A stretch of DNA of 64,000 bases from Neurospora tetrasperma FGSC 2508 (lineage: Eukaryota > Ascomycota > Sordariomycetes > Sordariales > Sordariaceae). Below, piece by piece: positions 38,912 through 49,100 of this stretch. The stretch covers positions 3,145,050 to 3,209,049 of the forward strand of contig NW_009799102.1 of NCBI RefSeq assembly GCF_000213175.1, given 5' to 3'. Numbering within the stretch: position 1 is the stretch's first letter; each line of letters opens with the position of its first letter. Made by a program: the position numbers and the translations under genes. The notes under the pieces were generated by a model. The model did no database searches. It was given only the letters and a program-made list of their open reading frames with translations, and was not told the origin of the DNA.

Positions 38912-38990
38912 TAATAACCTTAGTGGCTTAATGGTTATTATATTGCTCTATCTTTGTAGAGGTTGTTTGTTCAATCCAATATAGAGTTGA
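38912..38990 (+). repeat. tRNA-derived sequence (SINE or tRNA pseudogene)
   Basis: A good internal box A, TGGCTTAATGG (38,924-38,934), and a box B-like GTTTGTTCAATCC (38,965-38,977) are separated by a normal tRNA distance, with a CTCT...AGAG anticodon-arm-like pair between them. A proper acceptor stem and anticodon loop are not convincing, so this is not a working tRNA. A T-rich tail follows (to about 39,003), as in tRNA-derived SINEs. Confidence 0.45.
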
Positions 38991-39250
38991 GTTTTTATTT
39001 TTTAAGACAAGAAAATAGAACTCTTTTATGAATAGAACTTTCTAATAAATAATTTACTAAAATGAAAACATTTAGAAACTGTTATATGAGGATAATATAA
39101 ATATAAGAGAAATAAATTAGAGATTCTAAATTTATTATCTCAATAAATAAATAAGAAGTTTTAAATATATATTTTCTTTTTTTTACAATAGTAAATAGAA
39201 GTAAATTTTTAAGTATTAATAAAAATAGCTTATACTCTGATATAAATTAG

Positions 39251-39278
39251 AGTTAGGGTTAGTTAGGGTTAGGGTTAG
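39251..39278 (+). repeat. telomere-like (TTAGGG) short array, second
   Basis: AGTTAGGGTTAGTTAGGGTT then AGGGTTAG: about four imperfect units. Single TTAGGGTT words also occur at about 39,348 and 39,717. Confidence 0.75.
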
Positions 39279-39280
39279 CT

Positions 39281-39403
39281 CAGGGGGTACAGGGACCCGG
39301 CGGGAGGCCCCCGCTTGTAAATAGATTATTTATATAAAGAGTAATTAGGGTTAAGGTTAGTAGCGGGGGTGCAGGGGGCCGGCGAGACCCCTGCAAGTAA
39401 ATA
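39281..39403. repeat. GC-rich hairpin-like block in two copies
   Basis: CAGGGGGTACAGGGACCCGG with CCCCCGCTTGTAAATA (39,281-39,324) resembles GCGGGGGTGCAGGGGGCCGG with CCCCTGCAAGTAAATA (39,363-39,403). Each has a G-run opposed to a C-run and could fold. The two copies are separated by AT-rich sequence with a TTAGGG word. Function unknown. Confidence 0.6.
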
Positions 39404-39408
39404 TAATA

Positions 39409-39604
39409 ACATTCTTTTTACCCTAACTATATAACTATAGCGCCTTATTGGCATGGGGTCCTTCTCCAGTTCTTTGGAGGGAAAAACCGTACGGCGTTAA
39501 GCGCCGCCGAATGAAAACCCCCAGCTTCATCTCGGTCGTAGCTTACCCACGCCGCTCCTACTTTGCTTACAGCTATAACGGTTCTCACCCACCGCTATGC
39601 AAAT
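39409..39604 (-). mobile_element. un-RIPed 3' tail of the LINE family (5'-truncated copy)
   Basis: On the minus strand this matches the last ~195 bp of both LINE 3' parts (6,120-6,311 and 15,960-16,153), including GCGCTTAACGCCGTACGG and the terminal GGGTAAAAAGAATG. It keeps C and G where the long copies have T and A, so it reads almost like the unmutated family sequence. Strong 5' truncation is typical of LINE insertion. At under 200 bp it is below the size normally subject to RIP. Confidence 0.85.
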
Positions 39605-39732
39605 AAATATATATTATTTATTATTCATTCTATTTTATATACTATTTATTATATATATAAAAATATAAATATTAGAATAATATTATTAATTTTCAAGACT
39701 TTTAATTACTTTATTATAGGGTTAGCCTATAA

Positions 39733-39934
39733 TGTGGTTATGCTGCACGCCTCCAGTCCAGAGCCATTGACGGCTCTAGTCACGTGCAGCCCCACGTGTG
39801 TGCACGCGCACGGACTGGCTCAGACTGGGCTCTCGCCCATATAGCTAGTCCTCTACGCACACTTCCTTTCTCCTTCTTCACACAACAACGCATATCCTAC
39901 CTTACCCCCAACGGTGCCCTCTCGCCCTGTAATA
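39733..39934. repeat. probable solo LTR related to the Ty3/Gypsy-type LTR
   Basis: About 202 bp beginning TGTGGTTATG and ending CTCGCCCTGTAATA, GC-rich against AT-rich flanks. The 3' half shares TTCACACAACAA, then CTTAC, then CTCGCCC with the LTR at 30,491-30,730 in the same order, so it is probably a related family. No matching 5-bp target duplication was found, and no second copy or internal region is present. It looks like an old, isolated remnant. Confidence 0.45.
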
Positions 39935-40029
39935 ACTTAAATATTTATTATACTACAATAATAAGCGTTTTACTATCTTCGTTGGCTATATCCGGCTCCA
40001 GCTAAGGAATAACTATTTTTATATTATTA

Positions 40030-40410
40030 GTAAAATCCTATACAAAAAAATGTTAATAATATACTTACCCTAATTAATTATTCTTAAATATTATTAGCAG
40101 CCGTAATCAAACCCGAGTCCTAATTGCGCCCGAATATAGAAAGACCTTATATAAAGGCCTAGAACCGCTATTTTACTTTTAAAGTACTATATTTATTACA
40201 CACCTACTTTATTCCTACATTAAAGTTAATACTAGTAAAATCCTTGATAACCATATAGTATATCGCTTCCTTAAAGCTATTCCAACCAGCACTCCCCTCG
40301 TTAATAGTAGTTATAAGGATCTTCAGGAAGTAGCGCTCTACTTGCGTAGTCCAACGGGTTTTAGAGGTACTAGCCTTATTATTCCTCTTTTTGAAGACTT
40401 AGGCAAAAGA
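40030..40410 (-). pseudogene. Myb/SANT-like DNA-binding domain gene, RIP-broken
   Basis: One minus-strand frame reads a nearly complete Myb/SANT-like domain (Myb_DNA-bind_3 type): TSKTRWTTQVERYFLKIL, then EGSAGWNSFKEA, NFNVGIKQVCNKYSTLK, and GRN-x-DSGLITAANNI. Stops (TAA/TAG) fall exactly where the family has Trp: after LKVK, in the following Trp-rich stretch, and in the NWD and NIW positions. This is what RIP does to TGG codons. Such domains occur in the second protein of PIF/Harbinger transposons and in related fungal proteins, so it is probably a transposon remnant. No partner transposase or terminal repeats were found here. Confidence 0.6.
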
Positions 40411-40740
40411 GGGACTAACTAATAATAAAGCTAGTTGGAATAGCTAGGAGTCGGCACACACAATAGAATCTTAAGAGGTCGCTATAGAGTACTAAGTCGA
40501 CAAGTTATACTATTAAGAGGAGTCTATAGTAGTTAAATATAAAAATTATATATACCTCTTTTATTACTAAAAATAAATCCGTTATATATTTATCTACAAC
40601 CAGCAATAACCTCGGACATTACTACAACTATCTAGAACAAGTACTAGCGAATATAATAATAAAGTAGCAATATTGATAACTATTTAAATACGCACCGATT
40701 TAATATTACAATAATCTAGACCATTCGAAACTATAATACT

Positions 40741-42160
40741 GTAAAATGTAACCAATTTTACGAGATCTAGATTTCAACGTAAAAAATCACGATTCTAACC
40801 GTGCGGGGCGCGCTAAACAAGCAATATTCTTGGCAAAATGGATATTTCAGCGCCAGCACCGGTCAGCACTGGTCTGTGCAGCTTTCTGACCGAAAGTAGT
40901 GGTTTCTGACTGCAGTCAGCAAAAAAAAAGGTTCTGGATCACGCTCTTAAGCTGAGATCCAAAGAGATATGTAGTTCATATACAGATTGACTTGGCTAAG
41001 TGAGGTGCTTGTTTCTGTTTATCGTCGGTATAGTTGTGAAAATTTCGAACCAAACGGCACCTCAACCATCGAACGTAGTAACGGAGGAGTCATCCGGGAC
41101 TTTGAGTGAGGTAATAATGTGTTGGGCCTAGGTAGTTGGTCTGTTTTGTTCAAACATAGTGAACTGATGACTCGGTAGGAGCAGTTGCAGAACTTCCAGA
41201 CACTTGCGAGGAGTAGTAACGGATGTTATCACTTGTTGCACTTTCGACTCCTTGCTTGCTTTGAACGTTCTTGGTCATACGAGTGACAGTTCAGCTGTTC
41301 TCCCCGGCTTGCCATTGACCAGAAACTTAAGAAAGGCGTCTGATAGATGCTTTAATCTGAAGTGGCCTGGAATGCTCCAGCCATGTTTAACAAACATTTG
41401 AATACAATGGGCCTGAACGGCCCCTACACTCAGGGAGATGCTAACTGGGAACTTGATCCCTACACTAGGTAGGTATTGTTCGATGCCAATATGTAGAGGT
41501 ATCTAGGATGCAAGTTGTAACCTTGGCCCTGGGGGCCAGAAGATAACCGAGATATATATTTCTAACTAGACCAAAATTATCTAGCTTGACACGTCTTTTG
41601 CCGCTACCGAGATCCTGAGACGAGGTCCTTCACCCATCAAGGGTGTTCTCTCCGGGCATCAAACAGAACTATCGTGGAATCAATCCTAAATGTGCGGAAA
41701 GTGACTGCCGCAATTAGGTCTGATGATACATCCATAGAGTAGTCGGGTAAATGCAGTCCATTTATTGCGGCATTCGTTTGTTCCGATCCTAATCCGTTGA
41801 CGTCTAGTGATGCAAGGAGTGACTGCCGATGCGTGAAGATTGGTAGTACACAACCAGAACACCAAGTTTGTAGTGATAATTACTGCGTGGAGCAAAGTAT
41901 TACCCAGGACGTAGCTTTCAACAGTTCCAGTACAGAGCGAGTGTCCCAGTGGCCCGGGGTGAGGTTTCAGGTGGACAGGGACAATATCTGGTCCGGAGAT
42001 ATGGATGGAGTAGCGTCAAGGGCCGAGTATAAACAGTGGTTGTTTTGAGTTCCTTAAAGCTATGCAATACAGTATTCAGGTCTCATAAACCAAGGCCAAG
42101 TATTTTCCTCCTCTTTTGGGTTCCTTATCCACTCATTGGAAAGCCGATATCAGACGGCTT
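40741..42160. other. transition from RIPed to normal sequence, then intergenic
   Basis: At about 40,740-40,800 the sequence changes within roughly 60 bases from AT-rich with few CA/TG to balanced composition. Around 40,852-40,925 short direct repeats occur (CAGCACCGGT/CAGCACTGGT; TTTCTGAC twice), ending in an A-run. From there to 42,160 there is no convincing gene; small frames at 41,204, 41,686 and 41,797 lack support. Part of this is the 3' flank of the LPMO gene. Confidence 0.6.
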
Positions 42161-42937
42161 TTAGCAGGTAAAGACACTCGGTCCAGGGTTCTTGTACGAG
42201 GTAGGTACGGGATAGTTGATGTTGATCAGAATACCGGGATCGGAAGCCTTGTAGGCCCCAGGAAATGAGACTTTGTAGTTAGCGCCGGGTTCAGTGCTGC
42301 CGCTACCGGTGATGCTGAGCTGAGCGCATGAAATGTAGAACTGGGCAGCTCCTGAGCTCTGAGCGACGTGCAGTCCAATGTGCTCGGCACGGAGGAGATA
42401 GCTGCCGGACTTGATGCAACTGGGAATTTTGACGGGGAAAGAGCTCTTGCCTGTATGGATAAAGATGTAGTGTCAGTATCTGGACAAGTATGTGTGGCTG
42501 CTCTCTATCGTGATGAGTCGTGCACTCTTACCATTGCTAGACCATGTGAGCTGTGAGCCAAATGTGGGTTGCTCGTGATAGATCTTGAACCAAACAGCAC
42601 CTTCTCCGGTCCAACTGTTAATATCCTGGCCGTCCGGAACTCTGGCCAGGTAGAACTGCATTGGCCCCGGGTGGTAGACGCTGGGAGCTGCGCCGTATGT
42701 GATGGTGGTGCCAGCGGCGACACTGAGAGTTGACTGGGCAGGGCTGTGGGAGGACTGGAAGCACCGAATTTGCTGCGAGTTCACATTGTCGACAAAGCCA
42801 TTGTTCTGCCAGTTATCCGCCTTGCGAACATACTGCCAGTCGGCAGTTGTTCCGCTGTTTGCCCACACCTTGGGAAATGTGTAGTGGGCGCTAGTGCCGA
42901 GTGCAGCGGCGAGGAGGAGAGAGATCGAGGGAAGCAT
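42161..42937 (-). CDS. AA9 lytic polysaccharide monooxygenase (secreted)
   Basis: Copper enzyme that oxidatively cleaves cellulose or related glucans outside the cell. Two exons, 42,937-42,532 and 42,450-42,161, with an 81-bp intron (GTAAGA...ACAG), give 231 residues. A signal peptide of 17 residues ends in GTSA, leaving His18 as the mature N-terminal copper ligand (HYTFPKVW). The second ligand is His89 in YHPGPMQFY. In exon 2 the AA9 pattern H-x8-Q-x-Y is present (His163, Gln172, Tyr174), followed by SCAQLSI. The protein ends shortly after the catalytic domain, GPSVFTC, so there is no carbohydrate-binding module or GPI signal. This length is usual for single-domain AA9. It is the gene closest to the RIPed island, yet shows no RIP damage. 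Substrate preference and regioselectivity cannot be read from the sequence. Confidence 0.93.
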
Positions 42938-44048
42938 AATGGGCCAGTGGAAATTCCGTAATCAACAGGATCCTGAAGTTAAGACTTGGGTGCTGGACCT
43001 TTCACCCCAAGCTATCGAAAGTTGGGAATGAAGGCCCTTTTGAACATCTATATCATTCCCTGATACCCGGTCAGGCGACGCAGGTCGTCAATGCACATCA
43101 CTCTCTACATGTTTCAATGGGAAGCCATAACCTCATCGAGCTCCTTCCGTGACCCGATACGGCATGAAAGTACTTAGCGGAGGCTGCCGTTCCATGGTAT
43201 TCAAGTTTAGATAGCCGGATGGCCGCCTTGTCCCGGCCGGATAAAGTCATGGTCGACTACTCGGAGGGTCACAGAGGATTCGAACACTATAAGACATACA
43301 ACGGGAGTTGGGAAGCCTCCTCCATTCCCAGATTTCCGTATGCTTGGAGGCGTTGCGGGGTGTGCGTATGAAGCCTGCAAGATGCCAGCGGATTTTCGAC
43401 TTGTCCGGTTCTCAGAGTCGTAGCCCGAGATCTTTAAAAAAAAAGGTCAAAGGTTTGGTTCGGTGCGATGCATCCGTTATCCCTTCTGGGCAAGTCGATT
43501 GTTGACAATGCCGAGTCTCGCAAAGCACAAAATACCGGCCGCGCTTGACGTTGTTTATACCCCTGAATAAGAGCTTGGACCAAATATCGAAGGGATCATT
43601 TAGTCTTTTTTTTTTAAGGAACCCGTATCGCCGCTGATAAAACCAAATATCTTGGTGACAAGTGAGGTTGGGGTTGCCGCCTCGTTCGGAAAACTTAACA
43701 TGTTGTTGACTTGACACATGTCATTGGATGACGCTGGGTGGAGTTAGTGCCGTGCATGCATTCGTGCGCTAGACTAGAGCGCACCGGAGTGGACGACGAC
43801 CCCAAACTCCTTCCTTCTTTGGCATCAAGAATGACACCTTATCTAGTGTAGGTAGGCGGCGCCTGCGCGGATCATGTAATGGCGTGCAACTCGGGGCAAG
43901 AATGGAGGGAGCCCACCTCAGCCACGACCAGGAACTCAGATGTTTCTGTGTAGACCTAGGTATCTATACGTTTCCTACTCGATAACCAAAGTAACCACCC
44001 CGCATCCTCTGTGCTACCTGCAAACTTCTCCTTTCGTTCATCACCATA
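42938..44048. other. intergenic, divergent promoters of LPMO and DUF3632 genes
   Basis: No gene was recognised. The LPMO (leftward) and DUF3632 (rightward) genes diverge from here, so both promoters lie in these 1.1 kb. Frames at 43,308 and 43,412 look like chance. Confidence 0.6.
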
Positions 44049-45071
44049 ATGCCAGTTCAAGAGTCCATAATCCCAATGACATCCGAAAACATGTCCAAGA
44101 CTGGTCCAATTAGTCTACAAGTCCTTCGGGACAAAACCAGAGAGATAGGGGAGAGAAATGCGCAGATTGTTGATGCTTTAGAGGCTGCGCTCAACATCAA
44201 TGATGATGCTCTCATTCCCCAGGCTGCCAAGCGCCTCGCAGACCAGCTAGACAGCACCATACTCACACGCGACGACCCTGCGGACATGGAATCGGAGGTT
44301 GAGGACGCTCGGTATAACGTATACACCACCTTGTTGGCAGCAGTGCAATTAGTACCCGCCGGCCATGAAGCGCATCACCGGCTGGCTTTGGTTTTACATG
44401 ATTTGGCTGGCCTGGATGGACATCCTGTTAGTCTTCTGTTACGGATCTATCCGGAAGGGTTGAGTTGCTGACACTGATTCTGTAGGCATGGCAGCGCTTG
44501 GACGGCTTCGCCATCTGCAACCGAGATGCATGGCAAGGTAGGCAAACAAGAAGATTCCATGCAATTCAAGCTCGGAGCCCGACAGGTTGAGATCCATGGT
44601 TGCTAACACCAGCTAGATCCAACCCTCAGCTTGGAATCTGCCACCGATCCAGAGGTCCACGAACGATGGTGCAACCTCAACGCATTCCTAGCGATCTTGC
44701 TCAGCACGGGCGCAATTAACTGGCGGGAATTACCCATATGGGAACTTCGCGATGGTCTGGAGGAGAGCGTGGAGGAGTTCTCCCAGGAAGGTAAGGACAC
44801 ACGGGTTGTGGTTGCCACCTTGTGGATCAAGCATGCTGGAAAGTTCATCTGGGAACATTCCCTTTCAGGCAAGCCGGGAAACTTGGATGAGACTGATTCA
44901 AGAATGCTTAGAGCTGGAGAGCTATATCAAGGCCAGCCGGGGTACTCGCGAGACCGATGGGACTTTTGGAAGAGGCGTCTTGGGGAACTACGGAGCCATG
45001 TGAGCGAGTCGCGAAGTTCTGCCATTGACGAAGCCATTGAGACCATGACAGAACTGGAGAGCAAGAGCTGA
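44049..45071 (+). CDS. DUF3632 family protein
   Basis: Three exons, 44,049-44,426, 44,486-44,537 and 44,617-45,071, with introns of 59 and 79 bp, give 294 residues. Intron 1 has a GTTAGT donor; intron 2 has GTAGGC and a CTAAC branch site before CTAG. The order of conserved pieces matches fungal DUF3632 proteins: YNVYTTLLAAVQLVP near residue 95, a W-x-x-L-x-x-F block right after intron 1 (AWQRLDGFAICNRDAW), ERWCNLNAFLAILLSTG, an ALW-like LPIWELRDGLEE, and VVVATLWIKHAGKFIWE. No signal peptide or membrane segment. The family's biochemical role is unknown; members are abundant and variable in moulds. The start is the first ATG, with a good context (ATAATGCC); a second Met lies at residue 10. Confidence 0.75.
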
Positions 45072-45404
45072 ATAACTTGGTGAGGAACATAATGCCTTTT
45101 GAGGGAGATTAGGCCAAGGACCTATGTCCGCTTCTATGTGGTATTTGCCGGGGTCTATGGCTCGAGACGTCCACAACCCACAATGTAAGGTGGTCAAGTG
45201 GTGCACAGTAGAGAGATCAGAAAAAATAGACTCGTTAAAATACAAATGGCTTCAAAAGAGAGAACTCGATCTGTGCGGCGATCACAAAGTTTATATATGG
45301 TGATTTGACGGCACATCGACAAGCAGTCATGTACAGAGGATATTGCTGCAAGCTCATTTTGGGATACCCTTATAGAATCAACAATATTACTAAATTTTCA
45401 ATAA
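45072..45404. other. 3' flank of DUF3632 gene / tRNA upstream region
   Basis: No coding signal. It holds the end of the DUF3632 transcript and the 5' flank of the tRNA gene. Confidence 0.5.
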
Positions 45405-45476
45405 GGCCTCATGGCGCAACGGTAGCGCGTTCGACTCCAGATCGAAAGGTTATCCGTTCAAATCGGGTTGGGGTCA
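45405..45476 (+). tRNA. tRNA-Trp (anticodon CCA)
   Basis: 72 nt with a full cloverleaf: acceptor GGCCTCA paired with TGGGGTC, discriminator A, D-arm box A TGGCGCAACGG, anticodon stem TTCGA/TCGAA with loop CTCCAGA (anticodon CCA), and T-arm ATCCG-TTCAAAT-CGGGT. No intron. A T-rich stretch (TCTTTATTGTTTTT) follows as the RNA polymerase III terminator. Confidence 0.93.
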
Positions 45477-46135
45477 ATCTTTATTGTTTTTGCGATCTTC
45501 TTCATTCTGTTGTTCTCTCGTCCATATATTTTTTTTCCCCCCAAGTACACGCACGTGGTCGCCCAGTGGTTAGTTATCCCTTGTCCGCACATCCATGAGG
45601 ATTGCGAAGGAGTTATACTGCATTGTCTCGACTGTACAATCTCATTTCAGGTTGTTGGGTGAAATTGGTCGAGCAACAACATACCTAGACCACTCAAACT
45701 GTACGGGCACCCCAATGCTCGTTGATCAGTATCCCTTGATATTGCGACATCAACTTACGGATGCAACGTGTAGCCACGAGCGATAAGTTTGGACTCATCT
45801 CATTGGCTCTTGCAGATGTGAACTTTGCGGCTCCATCCGAAAATCGAGACTGAATCAATCGGACGATGATAAATAAATTTTGTGAGCCTGACTTGCTTGC
45901 CCTTACCTCCCTTCCATGCGCTGCTTGGTATCAATCCGAGATATGCACCTATCCAGCCCGTACACCGAAATACAAAAAGAAGAAAAAAAGAGAAAAAAAA
46001 TTTAAAAAAAAGAGTTGCCAACTGTAAGAGGAGAAATAACGATAGACGATTCCGTCGTTGCGGATGGATCGGAAAACATACAACATGACGCCGCCTCATG
46101 CAACTACCTGATTCCATGTTCTGTCTCACAACTTG
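45477..46135. other. intergenic between tRNA-Trp and the TBC gene
   Basis: No gene seen. Purine-rich AAAAAGAAG-type tracts near 45,970-46,015 probably lie in the 3' untranslated region of the minus-strand TBC gene. Small frames on both strands look accidental. Confidence 0.5.
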
Positions 46136-49100
46136 TTATGCAGTTATCCCTCCAGCTGCTTGTATAGTTCCTGTTATCCCATCATCTGCCTCCACCATCG
46201 GTGAGTTTAAATCATCGGAATATCCGTTCACAGATGTCACCGCCCGGTCAGCGACGGCCGGCGATCCCGCTGTCTTTGGCGCCTGCGCTTCCGCCAGCCT
46301 CTTTATCTGCTGTTGCATCTCCTCCCGTCTCTTCTCCCTGGCCAGACTCATTTCTCTCTCCAAGTCAACGGCCTTCGCCCTTCTTGCCTCCACCTCATCT
46401 CTCTGCACCACCCTCCTCAGCGCCTCAGAAGCCTGTATCAATCCATCAATACTGATCGCATGATTGGTCATCTGATGGTTGATGTAGCTGTAGATGTGTG
46501 CCGCCGAGTCACAGGCAAGCAGCTGGCGTTCATTCAGCTTGAGCAAAGCCAGTGCAACCTGAAACAGAAACACGCCGCCGTCATGGGTGCACAGTAGTAC
46601 GTCCCAGACGCGGAAGAGAGCCTCAGCAGACAGGCAGTCTGTGAAAACAGACAGGAACCACTGAAACGTCATGGTCTCGAGGGTAATGCCAAGCTCTTCA
46701 AAGTGAGCACTGAGCTTGGGGAGAACCTCAGACACATATTGGCGCAGGACCTGCTGGTCGGCCCTGGAGGCGAGAAGGCTATGGTCAAAGTAGTTGGGCG
46801 GCAGGATATTCTCAACAATGGATACCAGAATCCAGAAGGCGTCCTCGGCGCATGGGGTGATAAGAAGGAGATTAGCGACGACGAGGTTCATGCCCTGGCA
46901 GTAACCCACATCTGGATTGCGTCGGGCGTACGCAAGTAGTACCTCGTTGAGCTTGTTGACCCCTGGACCTTTGCGGAAGAAGATGTTATCCGTAAGGGTA
47001 CGAGTGATGTCGGCCTTGATTTGTGCCACGACTTGCGGATCGTCCTGGTCCCCTGCCTGGTTGACAAGGTCATCGTAATAACCTGGAATACGCAAAGCTT
47101 TGGCCCCGCAACATTCGGACCAGATTTTGGACCGGTAGGCGACAGGAATACCACCAAGTATGAGTTGCCTAAACTCATTGGCCTTGGCACGTCCAACCTT
47201 GCCTTGAATACCCAAACTTGCAACGCCAACCAGCTCACCATCTCCTAATCTCGTTTCAGGCATTACTGCTTCGGCCCTTTGAAACCTAGCCTCGGCGGCG
47301 GCGGCGGCAGCAGCAGCGGCAGCCTCCCCGTCTCGTCTTCTTTCCGCCCGGACTTTACGAAGGAAATCATTCCATCGCACAGTCTTTTCCCTCTGAAGTG
47401 TATCGTGGAGCTGATTGAGGTTCTGCAACAGAAGCCTAACTGGTTCCGCATCCTCTTTCGCCATGCTCGCCGACGACGATTGTTGCTCCCCTTCGTCTGG
47501 GGAGGGTTGATCCTCATTCTCCGGCAATGCGATAGCGGCGATGGCAGGAGTAGCTGACGGAACGAATCCACGCTCCTCCGACGTTATCAAGCCAGGCGAT
47601 TTGGGTGCTTCGGGTACTTCACCACCTTCCATCAACTCGAAGCCTGGCACAGTAATCAACGGGGTGTGAGAGAGGAGCTCGGTTGGGAATGTTGCGATCT
47701 TGAGGTAATCTTGCCACTTTCTTGGCTTAGAATCATCCCGTTGCTCCTCAGCCGAAGGAGATTCCGGCCCGGCCTCATTCGCTGTGTCTCCTCTGCCACT
47801 AGAGGTCTCGTCTAACATGGCCGGGGATAACCTGTTCCGCCCAGTGCTGAGCATCTCGGTACGGCTGGGCTTCTTTGCATGACGCGCCATTCTGGTGGCC
47901 TCTCTTTGCCGCTTTTTCCTCCGCTGGTCATAGATGAAGCCAAAGCGGTCAGTGAGAAATTCGGACCCAAGATGGTTGTTGTATATGTGTGTCAGCGTTG
48001 GCGGCTGAACCTCGGGTGGAAGAATGGTGTCCATCTCGACCGGACCATAACTCTGCTGGCGGGACACGAGGTCTCTCGAGGGGCTGGACCCCATGGTATC
48101 CCATCGGTCCTGCTGCTGGTATCGCTGGGGCACGTCAAGAGGTTTAGTGGGGCCGGTAGCGCGACGCATTGCCATGAACGATCTAGGGCCTGTTTGGGCG
48201 CCCGAGACTGTACGGCTTGAGAGGGAGCTTGCGGCGCGGCTCGACGTAGATGGTGTTCTCATGGAGCCCCCAGGTTGCAGTACGGTGCTGGCACGGCCGC
48301 GCATGTCACCGTTACGTCCCGTGGTTGCACCACCCGCGACCAGCCGTAAAGCAAGACTGGCCAGCGACGATTTCCGCGACTCATTCGCAGAGTTGATACT
48401 GGATGCCCTACTAGAGCTCCGCACAGAGTCTGTCGAGTCCATCTCGGGCGGGTTGAACAGACCGTCGGCCAGCGTCGGGCGGCGCTGCTCTGGCCCCAAG
48501 CCACTACCTCTCAAGACCGTCTTGGAGGTTTCCGTAGCACTTGCACCGGTCACGCTGCTCGGCCGACCTGAATTCTTTCCCGCCGCCCCAGTACCCCACA
48601 GAAAGTCTTTCCAGCCTTTGGTCATACCCTTTGTGGTTCCAGTATCGGCTGCAGGGGGCACCGATATGGTGGTAGCGCGTATAGTTGCGTCATTGAGGCC
48701 TGTGCTCGCGCCGACGGCTCTGAGATCGTGGGCCATGGCTTCGTTCATGAGGTCCGATAATCCGCCGCCAGCGGTCCCCCTTCTGGCCAGATTTGTCTGT
48801 TTGGCATCCTGCTCGATTGTGCGCAGGCGCGTCTCCAGGTCCAGGGTGGACAGACCGCATTCCAAGATAAGCTTCCGCAAGGCGCGTTCTCGGTCGTCGG
48901 CACGTCGCCGCAAAGTGGCGATCTGAGCATCGCGCTCTGCCAAATCCCGAGATATCTGTCGGACGAGGTTGACAGCGCCATGGCGAGCAATCAGGCGCTC
49001 AATGTGGGCATTATCAGCGTGGTGCAGGGAGCCAGGGATCTTGTTGGCGGTAAGAGGTACATCTTGGAAGAGTGCGTCGCGTGTGTCTGGCTCGGATTCG

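Noticed and set aside
38912-38990. Functional tRNA gene
   Set aside because: Box A and box B are present, but acceptor and anticodon stems do not fold properly.
38745-39278. True chromosome end (telomere)
   Set aside because: Arrays are only three to four units and sequence with genes continues on one side and transposons on the other.
42161-45071. Biosynthetic or degradative gene cluster (LPMO with DUF3632)
   Set aside because: Only one carbohydrate-active gene is present, and the neighbours (tRNA, RabGAP) are unrelated housekeeping genes.
48093-48926. 277-codon plus-strand frame
   Set aside because: Antisense shadow of the GC-rich TBC gene; composition follows its codon pattern and there is no domain.
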